64,000 nt of DNA, taken from contig NZ_BSPX01000016.1 in NCBI RefSeq assembly GCF_030161255.1, positions 1 through 64,000 on the forward strand, given 5' to 3'. Positions 7,964 to 16,881 of this stretch are shown here, piece after piece. A program made the position numbers and the translations under genes. The notes under the pieces were generated by a model that saw only the letters and a program-made list of their open reading frames with translations, made no database searches and was not told the origin of the DNA. Each line of letters starts with the position of its first letter. Position 1 is the first letter of the stretch. The stretch comes from Zoogloea oryzae (GTDB lineage: Bacteria > Pseudomonadota > Gammaproteobacteria > Burkholderiales > Rhodocyclaceae).

Positions 7964-8776
7964 TCAGAAATCCGCGCTGCGGCGGGGTTGTTCGGCGCCG
8001 GCGACGATCTGACCGTTGCGCACCCGCACCGGATCGCCCACGCGCCATGCCGGTGCGCTCTGCTGCTCGATCACCCGGCGGGTGCCGTCTTCGAGCTTCA
8101 CGGTGATCTGGTAGTGGCTGATGGTGCGGTAGCGGCGCTCGGCCTCGTTGCCGGCCAGGCCGCCCAGCACCGCGCCGCCGATGCGGGCGATCTGCTTGCC
8201 GGAGCCTTCGCCCACCTGATGGCCCAGCACGCCGCCGAGGATGGCCCCGCCGATGGCGCCGATGCCGCTGCCTTCACCCTTCTGCTGGATCGCCTCGATG
8301 TGCTCGATCACGCCGCAGTCGCGGCAGACGGGCGGAGGAGCAGGGGGCGCATCGGCGACCCGACGGCCGGCGTGTTCGCCCGGGGGCGGTGCGTCGCGAG
8401 GTGCAGGCACTGCGTCGGCCGGCGGCGGATCGCCGATGACCGCAGCCTGGGCTGGTTTGGGATGGGGCTTGGGTTTCGGGGGCGCCGTCTTGGCCGGGGC
8501 GGGTGCGACGTGCTCTGCCTTGGCCGCGGGCGGCTCGGGTTTGGTCTCGACCACGGGCGCCGGAGCGGGCTCGGCGGCCGCGATGGGCGGGGGCGCCTCG
8601 ATCGGCTTGATGGGCGTTGCGGGGGCGGTCGCCACGCTTTCGGGCTCGGCGGGCTTGCTGAAATCAGGCAGGACGCCCGCCAGCTTGGCGACGCCGGCCA
8701 AGCTGACGGCGGTGACGGATGCGGCAGCCACCCACAGCATCGGGTGCAGGCCGGGTTTGTTCGGGGTCGTGCTCAT
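7964..8776 (-). CDS. Glycine-zipper 2TM envelope protein with Pro/Ala-rich linker
   Basis: 270 residues. There is one N-terminal hydrophobic segment (about residues 12-32) and a long Pro/Ala/Lys-rich low-complexity linker (about 45-150) that could span periplasm. After it comes a C-rich segment with C-x-x-C, then a glycine-zipper domain of repeated G-x-x-x-G (G-A-I-G-G-A-I-L-G-G-V-L-G and a second copy). A basic tail ends the protein. The family (glycine zipper 2TM, related to SlyB/Rcs-type lipoproteins) is usually envelope-located; the function is unknown. ATG at 8776 is chosen because GGAG lies 8 bases upstream; an ATG eight codons earlier lacks this. Confidence 0.8.
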   Translation of the reverse strand: MSTTPNKPGLHPMLWVAAASVTAVSLAGVAKLAGVLPDFSKPAEPESVATAPATPIKPIEAPPPIAAAEPAPAPVVETKPEPPAAKAEHVAPAPAKTAPPKPKPHPKPAQAAVIGDPPPADAVPAPRDAPPPGEHAGRRVADAPPAPPPVCRDCGVIEHIEAIQQKGEGSGIGAIGGAILGGVLGHQVGEGSGKQIARIGGAVLGGLAGNEAERRYRTISHYQITVKLEDGTRRVIEQQSAPAWRVGDPVRVRNGQIVAGAEQPRRSADF

Positions 8777-8876
8777 GGTGGGTTCTCCGTTCGAGTTCAC
8801 AGCTTAACGCTGCCGCCCGGGTATGGCGCACCGCGGCAATGGCCGCTTACAAAATCATCCGGAATGACGTGGGGGC

Positions 8877-10790
8877 CTATTCCTCGCTGCCGGCGCCAGG
8901 GCGCGGCGGCTTGAGCAGGTATCGGGCCGGGTCGAGTGCATCCACGAGATCCCGCTCCAGGGGCAGTGGATCGCCATTGATCTGGCTGGCCAGCAGCTCG
9001 CCCACCAGGCTCGCCCACACCAGCCCGCGGGCGCCAAAGCCGGTGGCGGCAAACAGCCCGGGCTGGCGGGGGATGTCGGCGAGCGGCGTATTGCGGTCGA
9101 CGCTGGCCACCGCCGGCATCGCGCCGACCATCGGCAGGCGGTCCGGCGAGGCGGGGCGGAAGCCCACCCGGCCGTCGAGGCTGGTCGGATCGAAGGGGGC
9201 GGAGAAGCCGGGCAGGATGCCGTCGAGCTTGTCGAGGTTCTCCCGGTGCTCGGCTTCGCGCAGCTCGGTGCTGTCGTCGTCGGCGATGAAAGTGGCGCCG
9301 GCGCAGCGGATGCCGTCTACCTCCGGGCTCACGTAGCCGCCGCGGCACACCACGACCTCCGGCGCGCCGCCGGGCGTGGCGGGCAGATGCGACACCTGAC
9401 CGCGGGCGGGCCGCACCGGCAGGCTGGCCGCTTCGGGGATGGCGCGGATGCCGACGCCGTTGGCGAGCACCATCACCGGCGCCCGGGCGATCTCGGCGCC
9501 GGATTCGTCCAGGGCGAGCCACGTGTCGTCGCGCCGTTCGAGCTTCGTCAGCCGGCGGCCGAACCGCGTGGTGATGCGCTCGCCGCCCGCCGCCAGATTG
9601 GCCGCGCACAGGGTCGGCGGCTGGATCCAGCCGCCCTGCGGGAACCACCAGCCGCCTTGCTCCACCGGCCAGCCGGCCAGTTTGGCGGCTTCGTCCCGAT
9701 CGGCGAAGCGCAGGTAATCCGTCGGATAGCCGTGGGCCTCGACGACGGCCTGCATCTTGCCGGCCTGCTTGTCGTCGCGGGCCAGATGGAGCACGCCGGT
9801 GGGCGCCCAGCGCACCGGGTGGCCGGCCTCTGCGAGGCGGGCGAGGTGATGCCGGCCGTAGAGGAATCCGGCCCGGGTGATGCGGGCGAGGCGGTTGTCG
9901 TCGAGGCTGGGCAGGGGGCGGAACACGCCCGCCCGGTTGCCCGAGGCGCCCTGTCCGGGGCCGTCGGCTTCGTCGATCACGGTGACCTGCCAGCCGCGGG
10001 CGGCTAGGCGTTCGGCCACCGACGTACCGGCGACGCCGGCACCGATCACCAGCGCCCGGCGGGGCTGAACCAAGTCGGCGGCGGGTGCATCCGCGCGGTG
10101 GCCAGTGAGCATCTCGCGCTTGCCGCCAAAGCCCGGGCGACACTCCAGCGCGAAGCCGGCCGTCTCAAGACCACGGCGGACATTGCCGCTAACCGACCAG
10201 GTTGCCAGCGTGGCTCCCGATGCGGCCAGTCGGGCGAGCTGGGCAAGCACGGCCGGCGACCACAGGTCTGGATTGCGCGCGGGTGAGAAGCCGTCGAGAA
10301 AGAAGGCGTCGGCTGCCGCGTGCAACTGGGGCAGCGCGTCGACGGCATCGCCAAAAATGAGCGTCAGCACGACCCGTCCGCGGTCCAGATGAAGCCGGTG
10401 CGTCCCCGGCGTGAGCGCCGGCCAGTGGCGGTGCAGTTCGCCTGCCAGCGGGGCGAGTTCGGGCCACGCTGCCTGCAGGCGCGCCAGGTCCTCGGCGCAG
10501 AAGGGGTGCTTCTCCACCGCAACGAAATGGAGCTGCGCGCAACGCGCCGGATCGCTGCGCCAGGCGTCCCAGGTGGCGAGGAAGTTCAGGCCGAGGCCAA
10601 AGCCCGTCTCAATGATGGTGAAGCGCTCGCGCCCGATCCAGCGCGAAGGAAGCCTGTTGCCATCCAGGAAGACCTGTCGCGCCTGTCCGAGTCCGCCCGC
10701 GGTGGTGTGATAGACGTCGTCATAGGTGGGCGAGTAAGGTGTGTTGTCGTCGGTCAGGACGATCCGGGCGGGGACGATGGGGTGAAACAT
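8877..10790 (-). CDS. mnmC: Bifunctional tRNA 5-methylaminomethyl-2-thiouridine biosynthesis protein MnmC
   Basis: 637 residues. The N-terminal SAM methyltransferase domain (MnmD part, about 1-235) has the motif E-T-G-F-G-L-G-L-N-F and the F-L-D-G-F-S-P-A-R-N-P-D-L-W segment. The C-terminal FAD domain (from about 245) opens with the Rossmann motif G-A-G-V-A-G. The FAD half converts cmnm5s2U34 to nm5s2U34 and the other half methylates it to mnm5s2U34 in the tRNA wobble position. ATG at 10790 begins the conserved N-terminus; the frame stays open further upstream but with unrelated sequence. It stands alone, divergent from the glycan cluster. Confidence 0.95.
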   Translation of the reverse strand: MFHPIVPARIVLTDDNTPYSPTYDDVYHTTAGGLGQARQVFLDGNRLPSRWIGRERFTIIETGFGLGLNFLATWDAWRSDPARCAQLHFVAVEKHPFCAEDLARLQAAWPELAPLAGELHRHWPALTPGTHRLHLDRGRVVLTLIFGDAVDALPQLHAAADAFFLDGFSPARNPDLWSPAVLAQLARLAASGATLATWSVSGNVRRGLETAGFALECRPGFGGKREMLTGHRADAPAADLVQPRRALVIGAGVAGTSVAERLAARGWQVTVIDEADGPGQGASGNRAGVFRPLPSLDDNRLARITRAGFLYGRHHLARLAEAGHPVRWAPTGVLHLARDDKQAGKMQAVVEAHGYPTDYLRFADRDEAAKLAGWPVEQGGWWFPQGGWIQPPTLCAANLAAGGERITTRFGRRLTKLERRDDTWLALDESGAEIARAPVMVLANGVGIRAIPEAASLPVRPARGQVSHLPATPGGAPEVVVCRGGYVSPEVDGIRCAGATFIADDDSTELREAEHRENLDKLDGILPGFSAPFDPTSLDGRVGFRPASPDRLPMVGAMPAVASVDRNTPLADIPRQPGLFAATGFGARGLVWASLVGELLASQINGDPLPLERDLVDALDPARYLLKPPRPGAGSEE

Positions 10791-10865
10791 GAGCAGTCTT
10801 GGGGGAGGAGGGTCGGTCTGCGACCACGCTTTTGGTGCGCCGCAGCAGGCTGGTTCGTGATAAAT

Positions 10866-10871
10866 TTGACA
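10866..10871 (+). promoter_or_regulatory. Possible -35 box in the leader of the glycan cluster
   Basis: The 211-bp gap between the divergent mnmC and the first glycan gene holds a consensus TTGACA at 10866-10871. No good -10 follows at 16-18 bp. The gap must carry promoters for both directions, but I cannot place them with certainty. Confidence 0.25.
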
Positions 10872-11001
10872 GGTTTTTGCAAGGCTGCATGCGGCCGGCC
10901 AGCGGTGCCGGAGGAATCTGGAACTCGGGGGCTCTGGCGTTGGTTGTTTGTGCTTGCTTCGGTGGGTTGAGCGTTCGGACGTTGCGCGAAAGGATGCCGG
11001 C

Positions 11002-11925
11002 ATGACCCGGCCCGACGTGGCCATCCTGATGGGCACCTACGAGGGGCCGGAATTCTTCGGGCGCCAACTCGAATCCATTATTGCCCAGACCGTCACCGGC
11101 TGGAAACTCTGGATTTCCGACGACTCTTCCTCGACTGTCATGCGCGATGCGCTCCGCGATTACGCGGGGGCGCTTTCCGGGCGCGTGCAGTGTGATGCGG
11201 GGCCGAAGGGTGGGTTCGTGGCGAACTTCCTGCACCTGGCGTGCCGTGCCGATATCGACGCGCGTTACTTCGCCTTTGCCGATCAGGACGATATCTGGGA
11301 TGCAGACAAGCTCGAGCGGGCGCTGGCCTGGCTTGAAACCGTGCCGGAGTCGGTGCCCGCGCTGTACTGCGGGCGGGTCCGGCTGGTGGATCGGGATGGC
11401 CGCGAGCTGGGTCTGTCGCCGCTGTTTGCAAGGCCGCCGGCCTTCCGCAATGCCCTCGTGCAGAGCATTGCCGGGGGCAACACGATGGTCTTCAATGCGG
11501 CGGCGCGGCGCCTTCTGATGAAGGCCGGCGCTGACGTCGATGTGGCAGTGCACGATTGGTGGATCTACCTCGTCGTCTCGGGGTGTGGCGGTGTGGTCAG
11601 GTATGATGCCTGCCCATCACTGTCTTACCGTCAGCATGAAGGCAATGTCATCGGTGGCAATTTCACCTGGGGTGCCATGGCGAGCCGGGTGCTCCGGGCA
11701 CTGGGCGGTGGGCAGCAGAAATGGCACGACGGCAACCTGCGGGCGCTGGCGCGGCTGTCCGATAGCCTCACGCCCGACAGTCGGGCTTGCCTGTCAGCAT
11801 TCGAGGAGGGTCGCGGGCGCTGGCTGGTGCCGCGAGTGATGGGCTTCCTGCGCGCGGGCGTGTATCGCCAGACGTGGCGCGGAAGCCTCAGCCTGTTTGC
11901 GCTGGCACTGCTGGGGCGGCTCTGA
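11002..11925 (+). CDS. Glycosyltransferase family 2 (rhamnosyltransferase-like)
   Basis: 307 residues with a GT-A fold. The nucleotide-sugar site starts at V-A-I-L-M-G-T-Y-E-G, followed by W-I-S-D-D-S-S and the metal-binding D-Q-D-D-I-W motif (about residues 91-96, the DXD equivalent). A later H-D-W-W segment is typical of rhamnosyl-type GT2 enzymes. It probably adds a sugar to the growing lipid-linked glycan on the inner face of the inner membrane. ATG at 11002 has a GAAAGGA site upstream. It is the first gene of the + strand glycan cluster and precedes the ABC exporter genes by 133 bp. Confidence 0.85.
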   Translation: MTRPDVAILMGTYEGPEFFGRQLESIIAQTVTGWKLWISDDSSSTVMRDALRDYAGALSGRVQCDAGPKGGFVANFLHLACRADIDARYFAFADQDDIWDADKLERALAWLETVPESVPALYCGRVRLVDRDGRELGLSPLFARPPAFRNALVQSIAGGNTMVFNAAARRLLMKAGADVDVAVHDWWIYLVVSGCGGVVRYDACPSLSYRQHEGNVIGGNFTWGAMASRVLRALGGGQQKWHDGNLRALARLSDSLTPDSRACLSAFEEGRGRWLVPRVMGFLRAGVYRQTWRGSLSLFALALLGRL

Positions 11926-12058
11926 GCGCCGTACGAATTGAAGAGACGCGCGGCCTGATGCGGGCTGCTGCGATACAAGAAAGAAAACGGATTCTTGCTG
12001 TGGGTTTGATTTTGGTAAATAGCGCGTTGTCGGGAAGCGCTGCGGAGGCGTGCTGCTG

Positions 12059-12877
12059 ATGCGGGCTTTCTCGATCAGTCCGGGCGAGTTGATCGCCTCC
12101 GTGGTCCGTAACCGGGCCCTCATTGCCGCGCTGGTGAAGCGGGAAGTCATCGGCCGCTATCGGGGCTCGATGCTCGGCATCCTGTGGTCCTTCTTCAATC
12201 CGGTGTTCATGCTGGCGGTGTACACCTTCGTCTTCAGCGTGGTGTTCAAGGCGCGCTGGGGGGCGGGCAGCGACTCGAAGACCGAGTTCGCGCTGGTGCT
12301 GTTCACCGGGATGCTGGTGTTCGGCCTGTTCTCCGAGTGCGTGACGCGCGCGCCGGGTCTGATCCTCGCCAATGCCAATTACGTCAAGAAGGTGATCTTT
12401 CCGCTGGAGATCCTGCCCTGGGTGGCGCTGGGTTCGTCGATCTTCCACATGCTCATCAGTCTCGGCGTGTGGCTGCTGTTCTACGTGCCGCTGTTCGGGG
12501 TGCCCGGCATCACGGCTCTGCTTTTCCCGGTGGTGATGCTGCCGTTGGTGCTGCTCACGCTGGGCCTGTCGTGGTTCCTCGCCTCGCTGGGGGTTTACCT
12601 GCGTGACGTGTCGCAGCTGATCGGCATCCTCACCACCGCGCTGATGTTCCTGTCGCCGATCTTCTTTCCGGTCACCGCCCTGCCCGAGGAGTTTCGTCCG
12701 CTGCTCAACCTCAATCCGCTCACGCCGGCCATCGAGAGTGCCCGGGATGTGCTGATCTGGGGGCGCGAGCCCGATTGGGCGCTGCTCGGCGCGAGCCTGG
12801 CGGCGAGCACGCTGGTGGCGTGGCTGGGCTTTGCGTGGTTCCAGAAGACGCGGAAGGGGTTTGCCGATGTCATCTAG
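12059..12877 (+). CDS. wzm: Polysaccharide ABC exporter, permease subunit (Wzm-type, ABC-2)
   Basis: 272 residues with about six membrane helices. The amphipathic N-terminus has K-R-E-V-I-G-R-Y-R-G-S, typical of ABC-2 polysaccharide permeases (Wzm/KpsM/TagG). It would form the channel that moves lipid-linked O-antigen or a similar glycan to the periplasm. ATG at 12059 is preferred over the GTG at 12050 because GGAGG (12044-12048) is too close to the GTG. The end overlaps the start of the ATP-binding subunit by 11 bases, showing translational coupling. The gene symbol is by family analogy. Confidence 0.9.
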   Translation: MRAFSISPGELIASVVRNRALIAALVKREVIGRYRGSMLGILWSFFNPVFMLAVYTFVFSVVFKARWGAGSDSKTEFALVLFTGMLVFGLFSECVTRAPGLILANANYVKKVIFPLEILPWVALGSSIFHMLISLGVWLLFYVPLFGVPGITALLFPVVMLPLVLLTLGLSWFLASLGVYLRDVSQLIGILTTALMFLSPIFFPVTALPEEFRPLLNLNPLTPAIESARDVLIWGREPDWALLGASLAASTLVAWLGFAWFQKTRKGFADVI

Positions 12878-14219
12878 ATCCGTCGTCCTGACCCTCGACG
12901 ACGTGGGCAAGTGCTACCAGACCTACGCCAACCCGCGGGATCGCCTCAAGCAGTTCATCCTGCCCCAGGCCCATCGCCTGCTGGGCCTGCACCCGAAGCA
13001 CTACGCCCACGACTTCTGGGCCCTGCGTCACATCTCGCTGGAGCTCGAGAAGGGCGAGTCGGTGGGCATCGTCGGCAAGAACGGAAGCGGCAAGAGCACC
13101 TTGCTCCAGATCGTCACCGGCGTGCTGTCGCCCACGGAAGGGCGGGTCGAGACTCGCGGGCGGATCGCCGCGCTGCTGGAGCTTGGCTCCGGTTTCAACC
13201 ACGAATTCACCGGCCGCGAGAACGTCTTCCTCAACGGCGCCCTGCTGGGCTTCAGCCAGGCCGAGATCGAGGCCCGCTTCGATGACATCGCCGGCTTTGC
13301 CGACATCGGCGAGTTCATCGACCAGCCGGTCAAGACCTACTCCAGCGGGATGTTCGTGCGTCTCGCCTTTGCGGTGCAGGTGCAGCTCGAGCCGGACATC
13401 CTGATCGTCGATGAAGCCCTGGCGGTGGGCGACGCGCTGTTCCAGAAGCGTTGCTACCAGCGGCTCGAGCGCTTCCTGTCGAGTGGTGGCACGCTGCTGT
13501 TCGTCTCCCACGACCAGGAAGTGGTGCGCACCCTCACGTCCCGTTCGGTGCTGCTCGATGGCGGCCACTGCCGGGCCATCGGGCCGTCGTCCGAGATCGT
13601 CCTCGAATACCGCCGGCGCCTCCACGAAGAGGAAGTCCGCTACGCCAGCACCCACAAGCCGCCGCCCGAAGCGCCGGCCGAATCCGCCGATGCCGCGGCG
13701 CCGGTGCCCGAGTTGGTGGAGGACAAATCGTCCTTTGGCGATTTCGACGCCTACATCAAGCGTGTCGATGTCTTCGTGAACGGCAGCCCGTCGCTGGGCA
13801 CGGTGCACCCCGACGACGAGATCCGGGTCAGCGTCACCTATCACTTCGTGAAGCCCCAGACACGCCTGTCCTTCGGCATCCGCCTGCGCAACCGCGAGGG
13901 CGTCAAGGTTTACTCCGGCGGTACCTTTGCGGCCGATCTGAATGCCGCCCAGGGCAATCCGGGCTACGAGGGTGTGTGGCACAAGCAGTTCGAGGCGGGC
14001 GAGGAGTTCGTCGTGGACATGAGCTTCCGCTGTCTGCTGGGCGAAGGCTTTTATGAGGTGCAGGCCTACGTCTGCGAGGAAGAGATGTTCATGCCCGGCT
14101 ACCAGCGCATGCTGCACTGGAAGGACGAAGCGGCCTTCTTCAACGTGGCGATGGACCGACTGAAGCGCTGGTATGGCGGTGTCTGCGACATCCAGCTCAA
14201 CTACGCGTTTTCCAAGTAG
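12867..14219 (+). CDS. wzt: Polysaccharide ABC exporter, ATP-binding subunit with Wzt C-terminal carbohydrate-binding domain
   Basis: 450 residues. The nucleotide-binding domain (about 1-260) has Walker A G-K-N-G-S-G-K-S-T, a degenerate signature Y-S-S-G-M and Walker B I-L-I-V-D-E-A-L-A-V-G-D. A Pro/Ala linker is followed by a beta-sandwich Wzt_C domain (about 290-440). In E. coli O9a and similar systems this C-domain recognises the finished, capped glycan before export, so the exporter here is probably of the chain-terminator-dependent class. The stop TAG is immediately followed by the ATG of the methyltransferase gene. A GGAAGGGG site precedes the start. Confidence 0.93.
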   Translation: MSSRSVVLTLDDVGKCYQTYANPRDRLKQFILPQAHRLLGLHPKHYAHDFWALRHISLELEKGESVGIVGKNGSGKSTLLQIVTGVLSPTEGRVETRGRIAALLELGSGFNHEFTGRENVFLNGALLGFSQAEIEARFDDIAGFADIGEFIDQPVKTYSSGMFVRLAFAVQVQLEPDILIVDEALAVGDALFQKRCYQRLERFLSSGGTLLFVSHDQEVVRTLTSRSVLLDGGHCRAIGPSSEIVLEYRRRLHEEEVRYASTHKPPPEAPAESADAAAPVPELVEDKSSFGDFDAYIKRVDVFVNGSPSLGTVHPDDEIRVSVTYHFVKPQTRLSFGIRLRNREGVKVYSGGTFAADLNAAQGNPGYEGVWHKQFEAGEEFVVDMSFRCLLGEGFYEVQAYVCEEEMFMPGYQRMLHWKDEAAFFNVAMDRLKRWYGGVCDIQLNYAFSK

Positions 14220-16835
14220 ATGATGACTGCCGATTACCTCGAATCGCTGGGCGAAGCGGTCTTCAACGCGCTGGGTGTGTGCCGCGTCGGGCTGGCGGGC
14301 GATGCTGCCGCGCTTGCCGGACGCCTCGCCGCCCGCGGCATGGCCTGCCCGGCTGCGGGCCCGCGGGATGCGTGGGTGATCGTCACCACGCTCGATGAGC
14401 TGGTCCGTGGCGAAGTGATTCCCGTCGATGCCGGCGCCCATCCGGCCTTCGTGGTGTGCCGCGATGCGGCCGAGGCAACCGCGCCGCTGCGGGCGCGGGT
14501 CGAGGCGGCGATGATCGGCCACGGCTACATCAAGCACCCGGCCACCACCGAACTCTTCGGCTATGCCCGGCTCGACGCCAGCAACACCGAATGCTGGGCG
14601 CTGTTCGACTACCGTCCGCCGGTGTTTGCCGACGGCGACACGCCCGACCGGCTCAAGCGCGAGCGTGACCTGCACAGCGACATGCTCCGCGAAGCCGGCG
14701 TGCGCTCCGACGCCCACGTGGTGCGCTACCAGTTGGCGGCCACACTGGTCCGTCCGGGCGACACCGTGCTCGACGCCGCCTGCGGCCTGGGCTACGGCAG
14801 CCACGTGCTGGCCAGTCTGTCGCCGGCGGCGCGGATCACCGGCATCGATCTCTCCGACTGGGCGGTGGATTTCGCCCGGCGCAACTACGCCAGCGATCGC
14901 GTCGACTTCCGTTGCGGATCGCTGCCCGAAGCGCTGGACGAGGTGGCGGATGCCTCCGTCGATTTCGTGGTGTCCCTCGAAACGCTGGAGCACGTCACCG
15001 ACCCGCAAGCCCTGCTGGCGGCCTTTGAGCGCGTGCTCAAGCCCGGCGGGCGGATCTTCGTGAGCGTGCCCAACGACTGGGCCGACGAGACCGGCGAAGA
15101 CCCGAACCCCCACCACCTGCACGTCTACGACTGGGCCCGCGTGCGTGACGAGCTTGCCGCGCACTTCGTGGTGGAATCCGCCTGGAGCCTCACCGCCAGC
15201 GGCTGCAAGACCGGCGCCGACCGCGTCTGGCGCCCGCAGCCGCGCAAGCTTGACGCCGTCGGGCTCGATGCCGCCGCTGCCACCGAAGGCGAATGGTGGC
15301 TGGTGTGCGCCAGCAAGTCGCCCCTGGTCGACGCGCCGCGGCCCTACGACGAAACCATCCACACCGGTTTCGAGGGCGCCACCCATCTGGTCGATTTTGC
15401 CGAGCACTACGACCGCTCGTGGCTGGTCCACGCGATGGTCGAGCTGCCCTGGCGTATCCGCGACAAATCCGCGCTGCTGGCGCTCGCGCAGGCCGTGGTG
15501 GCCGGCGCCCGCGCTGGCTCCGCCGATCTGGGCGCCGGGCTCACCGTCACCGGCTGGCGGATGCTCGAAGATGCCGGCCCGGCCGGCGCGGCCGCCGACG
15601 ACTGGCTCGCCCGGGTTGGTGCCTATCTCGACGCCGGCCACGCCGACGCCAACCCCCATGTACGCCGCTGGTGCGTGTCGCTGGACTACCTGCGCGCGCG
15701 CTTCCTCGAAGCCCGAGGCGATGCGGCCGGCGCCGATGCTGCCTATCAGGCGGTGGTGGACGCCGACGTGCTGCACATCACGCCCACTCTTGGCACCAAG
15801 CAGGCCGATGCTGCACTGCGCGCCGGCGTGCTGGCCTTCCGTGAAGGGCGCGCCGACCACGCCGTGGTCCGCTGGCAGGCCGGGCTCGATGCCGCCTTCC
15901 GCTGCCTGCGGGCCGATGCGCTGGAGTTTGTCGGCAATCGCAGCAAGCCCTTCATCTTCGCGATGAACGATCTGGTGGAGATCGCCGACGGCGCCACTCG
16001 CCTGGGCAACGCCATCCGCGCGGTGACCAGCCACAGGCCGGACGAGCGGATGACCGTCGCCCGTCTGCTTGGCGGTGTCACCCAGCGCTCCCTGCGCAGC
16101 GCCCTGGGCGAATTGCAGGCCCGCGTCGGCCAGCTCTCGGCCGATCTCGACCGCCACGGCGAGGCCCTGGCCACGGCCCAGTCGCTGGCAGAGGCGCGGG
16201 GTGCCCAGGTCGAACACCTGCAGGCCGCCCTCGACGACGCCCAGGCCCTGGCCCGTCAGCGCGGTGGCGACCAGCACGAACTGATCGCCCGGCTCGACCA
16301 GACCCAGGCGGCGCTCGAAGAAATCCAGGCCTTGGCCCGTGCCCGGGCCGACGAGGTTGCAACCCTCACCGCCAGGCTGGACATGACCCAGGCTGCGCTG
16401 GAAGACGTCCAGGCCCTGGCCACCGCCCGCAGCGGCGAGACCGCAGCGGTGTCCGCGCGCCTCGACCAGACCCAGGCAGCCCTGGAAGAGACCCAGCGCC
16501 TCGCCATCGAACGCGATGCCGAGATCCGCAGGCTGCAGGGCGCGATCGAGCACCTGCAAGGCCTCGTAGCCGAACGGGACGCAACGATCCGTTCCCTCGA
16601 AGCCGCAGTCGCCGAGCGGGATGCGAGCATCGGCCGCCTTGATGTTGCAGTCGCCGAGCGGGACATGCGTCTTGCTGATCAGGCGGCGCACATCGACGCG
16701 CTCACGGCGGCGGTTGCCGCCGCTGATGAGGAAACCCGCGTCTGGCAGGGCCGCCACACCGAAGTGGTCAACTCCCGCGCCTGGCGCGCCGCGTCGGCGC
16801 TCGGCCTGACGCCCAAACCTTCCGGTGGGCGCTGA
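14220..16835 (+). CDS. SAM methyltransferase with long C-terminal tandem-repeat coiled coil (candidate glycan chain terminator)
   Basis: 871 residues. Residues about 160-330 are a class I SAM methyltransferase: V-L-D-A-A-C-G-L-G-Y-G (near 183), a G-I-D-L-S motif and S-L-E-T-L-E-H-V. A helical middle follows. From residue about 630 to 850 the protein is a coiled coil: four 28-residue repeats (662-773) and then three 14-residue repeats (781-822). The layout recalls WbdD of E. coli O9a, where a methyltransferase ends the glycan and a coiled coil sets chain length. Unlike WbdD, I see no kinase domain. It abuts wzt with no spacing. Role as terminator/ruler is inference; the domains are seen. Confidence 0.82.
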   Translation: MMTADYLESLGEAVFNALGVCRVGLAGDAAALAGRLAARGMACPAAGPRDAWVIVTTLDELVRGEVIPVDAGAHPAFVVCRDAAEATAPLRARVEAAMIGHGYIKHPATTELFGYARLDASNTECWALFDYRPPVFADGDTPDRLKRERDLHSDMLREAGVRSDAHVVRYQLAATLVRPGDTVLDAACGLGYGSHVLASLSPAARITGIDLSDWAVDFARRNYASDRVDFRCGSLPEALDEVADASVDFVVSLETLEHVTDPQALLAAFERVLKPGGRIFVSVPNDWADETGEDPNPHHLHVYDWARVRDELAAHFVVESAWSLTASGCKTGADRVWRPQPRKLDAVGLDAAAATEGEWWLVCASKSPLVDAPRPYDETIHTGFEGATHLVDFAEHYDRSWLVHAMVELPWRIRDKSALLALAQAVVAGARAGSADLGAGLTVTGWRMLEDAGPAGAAADDWLARVGAYLDAGHADANPHVRRWCVSLDYLRARFLEARGDAAGADAAYQAVVDADVLHITPTLGTKQADAALRAGVLAFREGRADHAVVRWQAGLDAAFRCLRADALEFVGNRSKPFIFAMNDLVEIADGATRLGNAIRAVTSHRPDERMTVARLLGGVTQRSLRSALGELQARVGQLSADLDRHGEALATAQSLAEARGAQVEHLQAALDDAQALARQRGGDQHELIARLDQTQAALEEIQALARARADEVATLTARLDMTQAALEDVQALATARSGETAAVSARLDQTQAALEETQRLAIERDAEIRRLQGAIEHLQGLVAERDATIRSLEAAVAERDASIGRLDVAVAERDMRLADQAAHIDALTAAVAAADEETRVWQGRHTEVVNSRAWRAASALGLTPKPSGGR
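16203..16538 (+). repeat. Four in-frame 84-bp tandem repeats coding a 28-residue coiled-coil unit
   Basis: Repeats begin at 16203, 16287, 16371 and 16455. Each codes for A-R-L-D-x-T-Q-A-A-L-E-x-x-Q-x-L-A plus 11 variable residues, equal to four heptads. The second to fourth are the most alike. They are diverged enough not to be a recent exact duplication but could still expand or contract in frame. Confidence 0.85.
16560..16685 (+). repeat. Three in-frame 42-bp tandem repeats coding a 14-residue coiled-coil unit
   Basis: Units at 16560-16601, 16602-16643 and 16644-16685 code for x-x-V-A-E-R-D followed by seven residues, two heptads each. They continue the coiled coil directly after the 28-residue repeats. 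Confidence 0.75.
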
Positions 16836-16881
16836 GCGCGGCCCGACCGATCACCCCATTCAATTCTTCAAGAGTCGCAAA

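Noticed and set aside
12001..12030. Possible promoter before wzm (TTGCTG and GTAAAT).
   Set aside because: Match to consensus is weak in both boxes, too little to list as a feature.
16203..16685. Tandem repeats that could be read as a CRISPR-like or minisatellite array.
   Set aside because: Repeat lengths are exact multiples of three, there are no spacers, and the product is a regular coiled coil within one frame.
12870..16757. 1295-codon open frame on the - strand.
   Set aside because: Antisense to wzt and the methyltransferase gene; low-complexity shadow translation without motifs.
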